11,794 bases of DNA from Acidimicrobiales bacterium (GTDB taxonomy: Bacteria; Actinomycetota; Acidimicrobiia; Acidimicrobiales; Palsa-688), in assembly GCA_030039575.1 (NCBI GenBank), contig JASHVH010000508.1, positions 1 through 11,794 of the forward strand, given 5' to 3'. A program made the position numbers and the translations under genes. The stretch's first letter is position 1, and each line of letters starts with the position of its first letter. Below the pieces are notes generated by a model that was not told the origin of the DNA, did no database searches, and saw only the letters and a list, made by a program, of their open reading frames with translations. Of the stretch, positions 6,379-11,794 are shown piece after piece.

Positions 6379-8751
6379 CTACTCGTACCGCAGTGCCAGG
6401 CCGGGCTGGATGTGCACCGCCCGGCGCAGGGCTGGGCGGACGACGAGCAGTGTCACCAGTACCACCACGACCAAGGAGACGGGCACACTTAGCAGTGGGA
6501 ACACCTTCACAAGGGTGATGCCGAAATCATGGTCGACGAAGGCGACAAGGCCTACGAAGAGCAAGTAACCGAGGACCGAGCCCAGGGCCCAGCTGACCGT
6601 AGCCATACCGAGCGCTTCCGCAGTGTAGACCCGGCGAACCTGGCGGGCGCCGGCGCCGAGGCATCGGAGGATCCCCACCTCTCGCGTGCGCTCGATAATG
6701 GCCAGTGTTAATGTGCTCGCCAGCCCGATCAGCGCGATGCCCACCACGATCAGGCCGAGCGCCTCGAGCACCTCGACCACGGCGTTGTTGCTGCTCTCGT
6801 TTTGGGCGGTGTCGACGTAGCTTTTCTGAACCGCGACGGGATAGCCGGCCTGCCCGAGTCGAGCCTGAACCGACGCCGAGACCCTATCGACGAGGTGATG
6901 GCTGGTGCCGCCGGTGGTCAGCCACAGCGCGTTGACCACACCGACCGAGTTGGTCAGTCGTTGCAGTTGTGCCATCGTGAAATAGACATTTGAGCCGAGG
7001 TTCTCGATCAAGCTGTCGATCCCGATCACCCGAACCTGCGTCAGGCCGGTCGGGGTGCTCATCAACAGCCGCTGGCCCACATGTGCTTGCACGGCGTTGG
7101 CGACTGCAGGCCCGAGCACAACGACGGGTTGTGACCGGGCCGTATCGTTAGCAGTGAACCACCGCCCGGCGCTGAGCCGGTAGCGGTACAGAGTGCTCGG
7201 GCTGAGCCCCCACGCGTTGTACTGGTGCCCTTGCAGGCCGACCTCATTCTCGACGAGTGGCTCGACGCGCTTGACGCCTGGTGTGGCGGCAGCGATGTCG
7301 AGGGCGCGGGCGCCGAACTGCGGAGCACCATTGTTCGCGTCGACCTCGATCTGGAAGGCGAGCGCCTGGTGCACGGCGGTGGTTGCCGCCGCTCCCGTCT
7401 TGCCGACCCCGAAGAGGGCGAGGGCGAGCGCGATGGCGACCGTCATCTGGGCGATGGTGGCCGCCGTCCGGCGCTTTCGCCGCAGCGCATTGCGCACCCC
7501 CATGCGCGCCGGGCCCGAGAGCACGCCCGTCCGGGCTAATGCGCGATCGAGTCGTCCGGTCCCATAGTCGATGGCGGTTCGCTCGTCGAGCACCTCGGCG
7601 ACCGGACGTCGAAGCACCCGGCGTAGGGCGGGGAGCGTCGTGAGCACAGCGAGCAGGGGACCGACCAACAAGCTGGCGACGATCACGGGGACAGAGACGG
7701 CGAACCCCGTCTGCACGTTGAAGATCACGGAGGCGAGGTTGCGGGTCACAAGGCAGGCGAGGCCGATGCCAAGGGCTGTCCCCAAGACGGCCCCCGTGGC
7801 GCCTAGGACCACCGCGGTACGCAGCACCACTCCCGCGATCTGCAGCCGTCTCGCACCGAGGGTCTTGAGGACGGCAATCTCGTTCGCTTGCTCGACCACC
7901 ATCGTGTTCATGGTGTTGGCGATGAGGAAAAGAGCGCACAGTAGGGCCATCACGGTGACGACGAGGAAGAGGGCGATGACCTGGTTGAAGGTCCATTGAC
8001 CCGGCCATGAGCCAGGAGCCCGTGTGGCGGGCAAGCCAACAAAGGGAGAGGCCCCCGTCTCGGCAGCGAGGTAGTCGCGCACCATAGCGACGGTCCCCGA
8101 CTGGGCGGCCGCACTGTCGTCCTCGAGACGAAAAGCGAGGTAGTTGAAGCCGGGCTCGCCGGACAGGGCGCGAACCGTGGCCACGGTGGCGTAGAAGACG
8201 GCGTTGCCGGAGCCGTTGGCGCTTGACGACGCAGCGAGGCTGCGCCCCTCGCCGCTCACCATCAGCGATGTCACAGCGCCAGTCGCCGTCCGAACCGTGA
8301 CCTGGCTGCCGAGCGGGACGACAAATCCCGTTGCAGGCTCGTTCCCCTCATCGGCCAGCACCTCGCCCGTGCCCGGAGGACGCCCGGTCGCCACCTGGAC
8401 GGGGTCGACGGGCTGGTGCTGGAGGTCGATGCCCCATACCACCGCGTTCTGGCGAACGCCACCGGCAGATGCCACGGTTGAGTACTCGACGGTCGCTTCG
8501 ACGGCGGCAACGTTGGGGAGATGACCGAGCGCGTTGAGCTGCTGAGGGCTGAGTTTCAGGTCGCGGGTCGCCACCGCGACGTCGTACAGACGCGCCTGCT
8601 TGATCTCCGTCTGCATCGTCGCATTAAGCAGGTTGGGCACGGCAACGATGGCGAAGCTCCCGATCGCCAGGCCAAGCGTGACAACGATCAATAGGTTCTT
8701 AAAGAGGTGGCGGCGCAAGTCCCCTCGGGCCTTGTGCGACAGGGCGCTCAC
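6379..8751 (-). CDS. ABC transporter permease with two FtsX domains
   Basis: A 790-residue membrane subunit of a type VII (MacB/LolCE/FtsX-like) ABC system, working with the ATPase encoded just upstream. Such systems act by mechanotransmission or extrude substrates such as peptides, lipoproteins or antibiotics. Seen: TM1 (~18-44, NLLIVVTLGLAIGSFAIVAV), an extracytoplasmic MacB_PCD-like domain (~45-255), and an FtsX domain with three membrane segments (~256-380). The second half then repeats the plan: TM at ~428-448, an extracytoplasmic domain (~455-655), and a final FtsX domain (~656-775). The coupling-helix motif appears in both halves: EIAVLKTLGA (291-300) and EVGILRCLGA (691-700), showing the internal duplication. 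The reading frame is open for 77 codons further upstream, but that stretch overlaps the ATPase gene and reads as noise. GTG at 8751 has GAGG 7 bases before it and is followed directly by SALSHKARGDLRRHLFKN, a normal start for the family. The substrate is unknown. Confidence 0.92.
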   Translation of the reverse strand: MSALSHKARGDLRRHLFKNLLIVVTLGLAIGSFAIVAVPNLLNATMQTEIKQARLYDVAVATRDLKLSPQQLNALGHLPNVAAVEATVEYSTVASAGGVRQNAVVWGIDLQHQPVDPVQVATGRPPGTGEVLADEGNEPATGFVVPLGSQVTVRTATGAVTSLMVSGEGRSLAASSSANGSGNAVFYATVATVRALSGEPGFNYLAFRLEDDSAAAQSGTVAMVRDYLAAETGASPFVGLPATRAPGSWPGQWTFNQVIALFLVVTVMALLCALFLIANTMNTMVVEQANEIAVLKTLGARRLQIAGVVLRTAVVLGATGAVLGTALGIGLACLVTRNLASVIFNVQTGFAVSVPVIVASLLVGPLLAVLTTLPALRRVLRRPVAEVLDERTAIDYGTGRLDRALARTGVLSGPARMGVRNALRRKRRTAATIAQMTVAIALALALFGVGKTGAAATTAVHQALAFQIEVDANNGAPQFGARALDIAAATPGVKRVEPLVENEVGLQGHQYNAWGLSPSTLYRYRLSAGRWFTANDTARSQPVVVLGPAVANAVQAHVGQRLLMSTPTGLTQVRVIGIDSLIENLGSNVYFTMAQLQRLTNSVGVVNALWLTTGGTSHHLVDRVSASVQARLGQAGYPVAVQKSYVDTAQNESSNNAVVEVLEALGLIVVGIALIGLASTLTLAIIERTREVGILRCLGAGARQVRRVYTAEALGMATVSWALGSVLGYLLFVGLVAFVDHDFGITLVKVFPLLSVPVSLVVVVLVTLLVVRPALRRAVHIQPGLALRYE

Positions 8752-8797
8752 GCATCTACCTCGCCCGGCACCACGTTGCTGGAAGCGGCAACAGTGG

Positions 8798-9517
8798 TCA
8801 TACCCGCTCCCTTCTGAGAAAGCTCTCGGGCCCAGCCGGGGGGCCCAATTCGTCGACGAGCCGGCCGTCGCGGAGGTAGACGATGCGGTCCGCCCATCCC
8901 GCGTGGCCGGAGTTGTGCGTGACAAGCACGACTGCGCACCCGCCGTTGCACCGCTCACGAAGCAGTCGCATGACCCCCTCACCGCTCAACGAGTCAAGCG
9001 ATCCGGTCGGCTCGTCCGCCAGCAGCAGTGAGCGCCCGCCGATCACAGCCCGGGCGATGGCCACGCGTTGCTGCTGGCCTCCCGACAGCTGGCCCGGCAA
9101 CCGGTTCGCCACCTCATTGAGGCCGAGCGAGTTGAGCAGCTCGCGGGCGCTCGCCATGGCGGACCGAGGTCGCACCCCGTCGAGCTCGAGCGGCAGTGAG
9201 ACGTTCTCGGCCGCGGTCAAAGAGGCCAGAAGGTTGATCTTTTGGAATATGAACCCCACCCGTCTTCTGAGGACGACTGACAGCTCGGTTTGGCTCAGGG
9301 AACCCAAGTCGTGTCCCGACAGCACGACCCGGCCCGACGTCGGCCGTTCGAGGCCGCCCGCCACGTGCAGCAGCGTCGACTTGCCCGACCCGCTCGGCCC
9401 CATGACCGCCAAAAGCTCCCCGCTTTCGACCTGAACCGACACTTCATCGAGCGCCACCACGTGGCGCCGCGGCGACCCGTACTGTTGCCCCACCCGCTCA
9501 AGCGTCAGGACGGGCAT
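8798..9517 (-). CDS. ABC transporter ATP-binding protein, LolD/MacB type
   Basis: The 239-residue ATPase partner of the FtsX-type permease downstream; it dimerises on the inner face of the membrane and hydrolyses ATP. All motifs are intact: Walker [10 protein letters not shown] (40-48), Q-loop glutamine Q92 in FIFQKINLL, signature LSGGQQQR (144-151), Walker B LLLADE with catalytic E169 (164-169), D-loop SLD (173-175) and switch histidine H201 in [18 protein letters not shown] (100-112) is typical of the LolD/MacB/SalX branch. Its ATG overlaps the stop of the PadR gene by one base (TGATG), so translation is probably coupled. The permease starts 46 bases after its stop. The pairing of this ATPase with a large duplicated permease and PadR is common in Gram-positive bacteria for drug or antimicrobial-peptide export. 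Confidence 0.95.
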   Translation of the reverse strand: MPVLTLERVGQQYGSPRRHVVALDEVSVQVESGELLAVMGPSGSGKSTLLHVAGGLERPTSGRVVLSGHDLGSLSQTELSVVLRRRVGFIFQKINLLASLTAAENVSLPLELDGVRPRSAMASARELLNSLGLNEVANRLPGQLSGGQQQRVAIARAVIGGRSLLLADEPTGSLDSLSGEGVMRLLRERCNGGCAVVLVTHNSGHAGWADRIVYLRDGRLVDELGPPAGPESFLRRERV

Positions 9518-10104
9518 CAGTGCTTGTGCTCCAGCTGGCGCCCAGCCTTGGATCCCTCGTTACGCTCGGGCGGCCGTGGCCCAGCCGATCGGAGGTCCGC
9601 ATCAGCCAGGCGCGCCTCGCAGAGGTCAAGCCAGCGCCCCTCGGCGTCTGCCTGGAAGACCAGCGCGTCGAGCATCATCAGCCAAGCCAGGTCACCGTCG
9701 GCCTCGGCGGCGACCTTGAGCCGGGTGAACTGCTGGAGTGTGGCCATCGTGGCTTTACGCTGCTGCTGCACCACCTCCCTGACACACTCAGAGCCGCACC
9801 GCATAGCGAAGACGAGCTTGATGGCGAGTTCCTGGCGCGGCACTACCTCTCGCTCAACCGGGGTCTGGTACCAGTGCTGCAGCTCCCGACGGCCTTCTGC
9901 ACTGATCCGGTAGATCTTCTGCCCATCGTCGTCTTCGCCGGCGAGGACGAGACCGTCCCGCTCCAGTCGGCTCAGGGTCGAGTACACCTGGCCCACGTTG
10001 AGCGGCCAGACGTTGCCGGTTGCGGCTTCAAATTCGCTCTTCAACCCGTAGCCGTGTAAAGGGCCTAGATCGAGGATGGCGAGGAGGCTGTTGCGGACTG
10101 ACAC
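9517..10104 (-). CDS. PadR-family transcriptional repressor
   Basis: A 195-residue winged-helix DNA-binding protein, first gene of the operon with the ABC ATPase and permease, and probably their repressor. Counting from GTG 10104, the winged-helix domain holds LLAILDLGPLHGYGLKSEFE (7-26), the recognition-helix region VGQVYSTLSRLERDGLV (37-53) and the wing KIYRISAEGRREL (63-75). Residues ~83-165 form the long C-terminal dimerisation helices typical of the larger (PadR-s1 type) members. The C-terminus (170-195) is charged and probably disordered. The frame is open 34 codons further upstream, but that part covers the promoter and operator repeats and does not read as protein. GGGAG lies 6 bases before GTG 10104, fixing the start there. 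The likely effector is whatever the ABC system exports, binding at the dimer interface as in LmrR-like proteins; that is inference. Confidence 0.92.
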   Translation of the reverse strand: MSVRNSLLAILDLGPLHGYGLKSEFEAATGNVWPLNVGQVYSTLSRLERDGLVLAGEDDDGQKIYRISAEGRRELQHWYQTPVEREVVPRQELAIKLVFAMRCGSECVREVVQQQRKATMATLQQFTRLKVAAEADGDLAWLMMLDALVFQADAEGRWLDLCEARLADADLRSAGPRPPERNEGSKAGRQLEHKH

Positions 10105-10120
10105 GGGCGGCTCCCTGCTA

Positions 10121-10146
10121 CGTACTGAGTATGCGTACTTAGTATG
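10121..10146 (-). promoter_or_regulatory. Probable PadR operator: two tandem 13-bp palindromic repeats
   Basis: On the plus strand, CGTACTGAGTATG (10121-10133) is followed at once by CGTACTTAGTATG (10134-10146), differing at one base. Each contains a palindrome with a central odd base: TACTGAGTA (10123-10131) and TACTTAGTA (10136-10144). The 13-bp period puts the two sites a little over one helix turn apart. The pair lies 17 bases upstream of the padR start codon and overlaps the predicted -10 element, a position expected for autorepression. Known PadR sites are AT-rich palindromes (ATGTnnACAT type); TACTnAGTA has the same size but a different sequence. Confidence 0.65.
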
Positions 10147-10170
10147 TACACAGCCGGCTCCGCGAGTCAA
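10141..10170 (-). promoter_or_regulatory. Predicted promoter of the PadR-ABC operon
   Basis: On the minus strand, TTGACT (10170-10165) is a near-consensus -35. Possible -10 elements are TACATA (10148-10143, 16-base spacer) or CATACT (10146-10141, 18-base spacer). Both lie inside the upstream operator repeat, so a bound repressor would block polymerase. Transcription would start about 10133-10136, inside the repeats, giving a leader of about 30 bases with the GGGAG ribosome binding site at 10115-10111. Confidence 0.5.
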
Positions 10171-10299
10171 TGGCAGGAAAGTGGCGCGCCGCTTCGAGCA
10201 GATCATCGGGTAGTGCGCAACCCGTCGATTTCCAAGCCAGAACGAGATTGCAGCCGGTAGGCGGCCAGGACCCGTCTACACCTGCTCTGACCAGCCCAC

Positions 10300-10330
10300 T
10301 TGAGTTCCCCTTATTGTCTGCGCCTTACTA
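10300..10330 (+). promoter_or_regulatory. Weak candidate promoter for the small coupled genes
   Basis: TTGAGT (10300-10305) is followed after 18 bases by CTTACT (10324-10329), or after 19 by TTACTA (10325-10330). The distance to the strong ribosome binding site at 10365-10372 is suitable. Both elements are imperfect and the spacing is on the long side, so this is only a candidate. It is divergent from the PadR promoter, about 150 bases away. Confidence 0.25.
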
Positions 10331-10376
10331 GTTCTTACCCGGCATGTTGGTCAAATGTTCGCCGAAGGAGGTCCGG

Positions 10377-10472
10377 GTGGACGTTCGGCTGATCTGCGCA
10401 TGTGGCGCTCAACTAATGGAACTTGGCCCGTGCCCCGAGGGCTGCGGTGCGATATGGATGGAGGCCAACTAA
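10377..10472 (+). CDS. 31-residue zinc-ribbon-like microprotein
   Basis: A very small gene that automatic annotation would usually miss. GTG 10377 is preceded after 4 bases by a near-perfect ribosome binding site, AAGGAGGT (10365-10372), the best on the plus strand. The product reads MDVRLICACGAQLMELG followed by PCPEGCGAIWMEAN. Four cysteines form two knuckles, C7-A-C9-G and C19-P-E-G-C23-G, resembling a minimal zinc ribbon (CxCG ... CPxGCG) with 9 residues between them. The stop TAA overlaps the next ATG by one base (TAATG, 10470-10474), so the next gene is probably translated by coupling. Zinc-ribbon microproteins are known in actinobacterial accessory and phage DNA; their roles are mostly unknown. 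Function here is not assignable. CxC spacing in the first knuckle is tighter than the usual CxxC. Confidence 0.6.
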   Translation: MDVRLICACGAQLMELGPCPEGCGAIWMEAN

Positions 10473-10747
10473 TGAAGCTGACGATCGAAGTCGAAGTGAC
10501 GTCCGGCGGCTTAGGTGCCGTCGCGGCGGCCAAGGCGGACGCCGCCGAGATCACGCCTGAGCGGTGGCTCGCCCAGACCCCGCGGACCGACGTCCTCAAG
10601 GCCTGTGCCAACGTGGTCGAGCAATCGTTCGATGTCTGGGTCGAGGACCAACAGGACATCTACGGGCCCGACTACCTTGGCGAAGCCGACAAGGCGGCTA
10701 CCCGGTTCATCGAAGGTGTGGCCGGCACCAAGGGCGAGCGGCCATGA
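10472..10747 (+). CDS. Small hypothetical protein (91 residues), coupled to the zinc-ribbon gene
   Basis: I do not recognise this protein. ATG 10472 overlaps the preceding stop by one base and has GGAGG 7 bases upstream, which lies inside the preceding gene. A longer reading from 10355 is possible but would cover the zinc-ribbon gene and its ribosome binding site in another frame, so the short form is preferred. The product is soluble and acidic, beginning MKLTIEVEVTSGGLGAVAAA. It continues with ITPERWLAQTPRTDVLKACA and an aromatic, acidic middle (SFDVWVEDQQDIYGPDYLG), ending in a predicted helix (EADKAATRFIEGVAG). It has no cysteines beyond one, no membrane segment and no signal peptide. Third-position GC is high, consistent with real coding. 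It probably acts with the zinc-ribbon microprotein, judging only from coupling. Confidence 0.65.
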   Translation: MKLTIEVEVTSGGLGAVAAAKADAAEITPERWLAQTPRTDVLKACANVVEQSFDVWVEDQQDIYGPDYLGEADKAATRFIEGVAGTKGERP

Positions 10748-10783
10748 TGCCGCCCGGGCCCCACCCGAAGCTATGCGGGCCTC

Positions 10784-11017
10784 ATGGCTCGCTCGCAGAG
10801 CCGCCAGCTGCTCAACGGCCGGGAGCCCGAAACGTGCCCGCCATTGGCCGGGCTGTCCCGCGGGCCCCAAAGGCGAAGCCTTCCCTCGCCCAAGAAGGGC
10901 ACTATGTCGAACAGGAAGCCCTGCCTGCCGTTCCTTCACACCTCGGACTTCGAGGCTGACGATCGTTCCCGGGTGACGCCCATGGTGGATGTCCACCCCC
11001 GGCGGCGCCAGCGCTAG
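10784..11017 (+). CDS. Doubtful small ORF at the end of the coupled cluster
   Basis: Two overlapping readings compete after the 91-residue gene. ATG 10784 gives 77 basic residues (MARSQSRQLLNGREPETCPP ... VDVHPRRRQR) with high third-position GC. It lies in the same frame as the 91-residue gene, separated from it only by TGA 10745-10747 and 12 codons. The second reading starts at ATGATG 10744, overlapping that TGA in the ATGA manner, and gives a 71-residue Pro/Ala-rich product ending at 10959; its third-position GC is lower. A later ATG at 10901, with GAAGGG 4 bases upstream, would give 38 residues in the first frame. Neither product resembles a family I know. I include it because one of them may be real, not because either is shown. 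Confidence 0.25.
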   Translation: MARSQSRQLLNGREPETCPPLAGLSRGPQRRSLPSPKKGTMSNRKPCLPFLHTSDFEADDRSRVTPMVDVHPRRRQR

Positions 11018-11019
11018 CA

Positions 11020-11031
11020 CCAGGGCCCTGG
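11020..11031. other. 12-bp perfect palindrome in the convergent gap
   Basis: CCAGGGCCCTGG lies between the plus-strand small genes and the convergent DUF2442 gene. A hairpin here would have no loop beyond its own centre and is not followed by T residues, so it is a weak terminator candidate at best. It may be chance in GC-rich DNA. Confidence 0.25.
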
Positions 11032-11072
11032 GCCTGCGTAACGCCGCGATTTGGGAGGGCAGCAGCGGACAG

Positions 11073-11351
11073 CTAGGCCGCTACGAGCGGGTGGGCTTTA
11101 GCCTCCTCATATAAGGGCTCAGGCGCCATGTCCAGGCCGCCGGGCCACGCGATCGTCCTGGCCTCCGCGTCGACGTACACCTTCGCAAAGTACGCCGGGT
11201 CCCGGAGCGGCTCGAGGACCCCTGTCCACTCTTCGTGAGAGAAGTCCACATCGCCCACCGTGCCGTCGTCGAAGAGGAGCCGCAGAACGTGGTCGCGTAA
11301 AACTGCCACCCCCGCCACGACTGGTAAGTACGTGCTGCTCACGGTGCTCAT
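11073..11351 (-). CDS. DUF2442 domain protein
   Basis: A 92-residue protein of the DUF2442 family, second gene of a DUF4160-DUF2442 pair. The family hallmarks are all present: HVLRLLFDDGTVGDVDFS (21-38), LEPLRDPAYFAKVYVDAE (46-63), and the C-terminal signature TIAWPGGLDMAPEPLYEEA (66-84). Members are small, soluble and of unproven function; the pair is widespread, mobile in distribution, and has been suspected of being a toxin-antitoxin-like or DNA-binding module. The start is ATG 11351, one base after the TAG (11355-11353) that would end an intact DUF4160 protein, so translation should be coupled. No separate ribosome binding site is seen. The open frame extends 31 codons further upstream, but that stretch overlaps DUF4160 and reads as noise. 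This gene itself is intact. Confidence 0.88.
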   Translation of the reverse strand: MSTVSSTYLPVVAGVAVLRDHVLRLLFDDGTVGDVDFSHEEWTGVLEPLRDPAYFAKVYVDAEARTIAWPGGLDMAPEPLYEEAKAHPLVAA

Positions 11352-11352
11352 G

Positions 11353-11617
11353 CTACGGCAGGGGTGGAATGGAGACGAGAGGCTGGTTTTGCCGGGCCCG
11401 GTCCCAATTGGCAAGGAGCTCGTCGGTGTGCAGTCGCGGCCCACTCGACCACGAGTGCGTGCGAACGCGCATCAAGTGCGCCGGCGAGAACCACGCCATT
11501 CGCCGACACGGAAGCACCGGCTTCCGCGTGGTAGGCGTGGAAATGGGGGACGGGATGGTCGCGCTCATTCCAGTACATGTAGATCACGATCCCGTAAAAC
11601 GCGCTCACCCGAGGCAA
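11353..11617 (-). pseudogene. DUF4160 gene split by a one-base frameshift
   Basis: The N-terminal part is a clear DUF4160 protein from TTG 11617: PRVSAFYGIVIYMYWNERDH, then PVPHFHAYHAEAGASVSA and LDARSHALVVEWA. The family's usual ending appears in a different frame: RLHTDELLANWDRARQNQPL then VSIPPLP, with TAG at 11355-11353. Removing one base in the run at 11436-11441 would give a smooth VVEWARLHTDELLANW join, so one extra base is inferred. As written, the first frame continues to a TGA at 11350-11348 inside the DUF2442 start (ATGA overlap) with a nonsense tail. GGAGGA lies 11 bases before TTG 11617, rather far but usable. The cause may be a real mutation, a programmed frameshift or a sequencing error; I cannot separate these here. 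Confidence 0.8.
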
Positions 11618-11794
11618 CTAGGCAATTTCCTCCGCTGGTTGCTACGAACGGTAGGCCCTGCCTGGGACGCTGCCCTCATCTTCTGCCATTGTCGTCTCGA
11701 AGATCCGGAGGGGTTCAGGAGCTGCGGCCACGCACGGTCCGCCGGGGTGACGCCTGCTGGGGCTACGGAGCGGCGTCAATCATCGCGGAAATGG

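Noticed and set aside
8752..8982. 77-codon N-terminal extension of the permease
   Set aside because: It overlaps the end of the ATPase gene in another frame and reads as Ser/Thr/Arg-rich noise. GTG 8751 has a ribosome binding site and a family-like start.
10745..10747. TGA as a selenocysteine or readthrough codon
   Set aside because: No SECIS-like hairpin directly follows and there is no selenoprotein context. A plain stop with an overlapping ATG explains it better.
10511..11020. 169-codon minus-strand frame opposite the small coupled genes
   Set aside because: It runs antisense to the 91-residue gene, has no ribosome binding site I can see, and its translation is low-complexity Gly/Leu/Arg.
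11641..11770. Short minus-strand frame ending MAEDEGSVPGRAYRS as an upstream gene of the DUF4160 pair
   Set aside because: No start with a ribosome binding site and no family resemblance; too short to support.
1..11794. CRISPR array, insertion sequence ends, rRNA or tRNA genes
   Set aside because: I found no regularly spaced identical repeats with unique spacers, no transposase, no paired terminal inverted repeats, and no RNA-gene signatures. The only tandem DNA repeats are coding repeats and the PadR operator.

Overview
The window is high-GC DNA in which real genes use mostly G or C at third codon positions and often start with GTG or TTG. Together with a Ser/Thr/Pro-rich secreted protein and a PadR/ABC operon, this suggests an actinobacterium, perhaps a deep or environmental lineage. 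That assignment is an inference; there is no marker gene here.

Layout: (1) Positions 1-302, minus strand, carry the start of a gene that runs off the left edge and looks frameshifted. (2) Positions 303-3107, minus, encode a 934-residue secreted beta-helix protein with Ig-like domains and a duplicated C-terminal module. (3) Positions 3108-3952 hold no convincing gene. (4) An intact class I SAM methyltransferase (3953-4765, minus) stands divergent from the wreck of a second, unrelated methyltransferase (about 4981-5544, plus). The second has lost its SAM-binding core and has an in-frame stop. (5) A SnoaL-like/NTF2-fold protein (5654-6106, minus) has an excellent ribosome binding site. (6) A tight minus-strand operon (10104 down to 6379) encodes a PadR repressor, a LolD/MacB-type ABC ATPase and a duplicated FtsX-type permease. 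Two tandem palindromic 13-bp repeats overlap its predicted promoter and are probably the PadR operator. (7) On the plus strand, from 10377, is a translationally coupled cluster of very small genes. It starts with a 31-residue CxCG/CPxGCG zinc-ribbon-like microprotein, followed by a 91-residue unknown protein and a doubtful third ORF. (8) At the right edge, minus strand, is a DUF4160-DUF2442 pair in which the DUF4160 gene is split by a single-base frameshift. The last 177 bases (11618-11794) hold nothing I can support.

How it fits together: the PadR/ABC operon is a self-contained, probably self-regulated export or envelope-stress module. The methyltransferases, the SnoaL-like protein and the small coupled genes look like accessory genes. 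Three of the genes are visibly broken (left-edge gene, second methyltransferase, DUF4160), so the region is either decaying accessory DNA or an assembly with indel errors. The most novel items are the zinc-ribbon microprotein cluster and the PadR operator layout.
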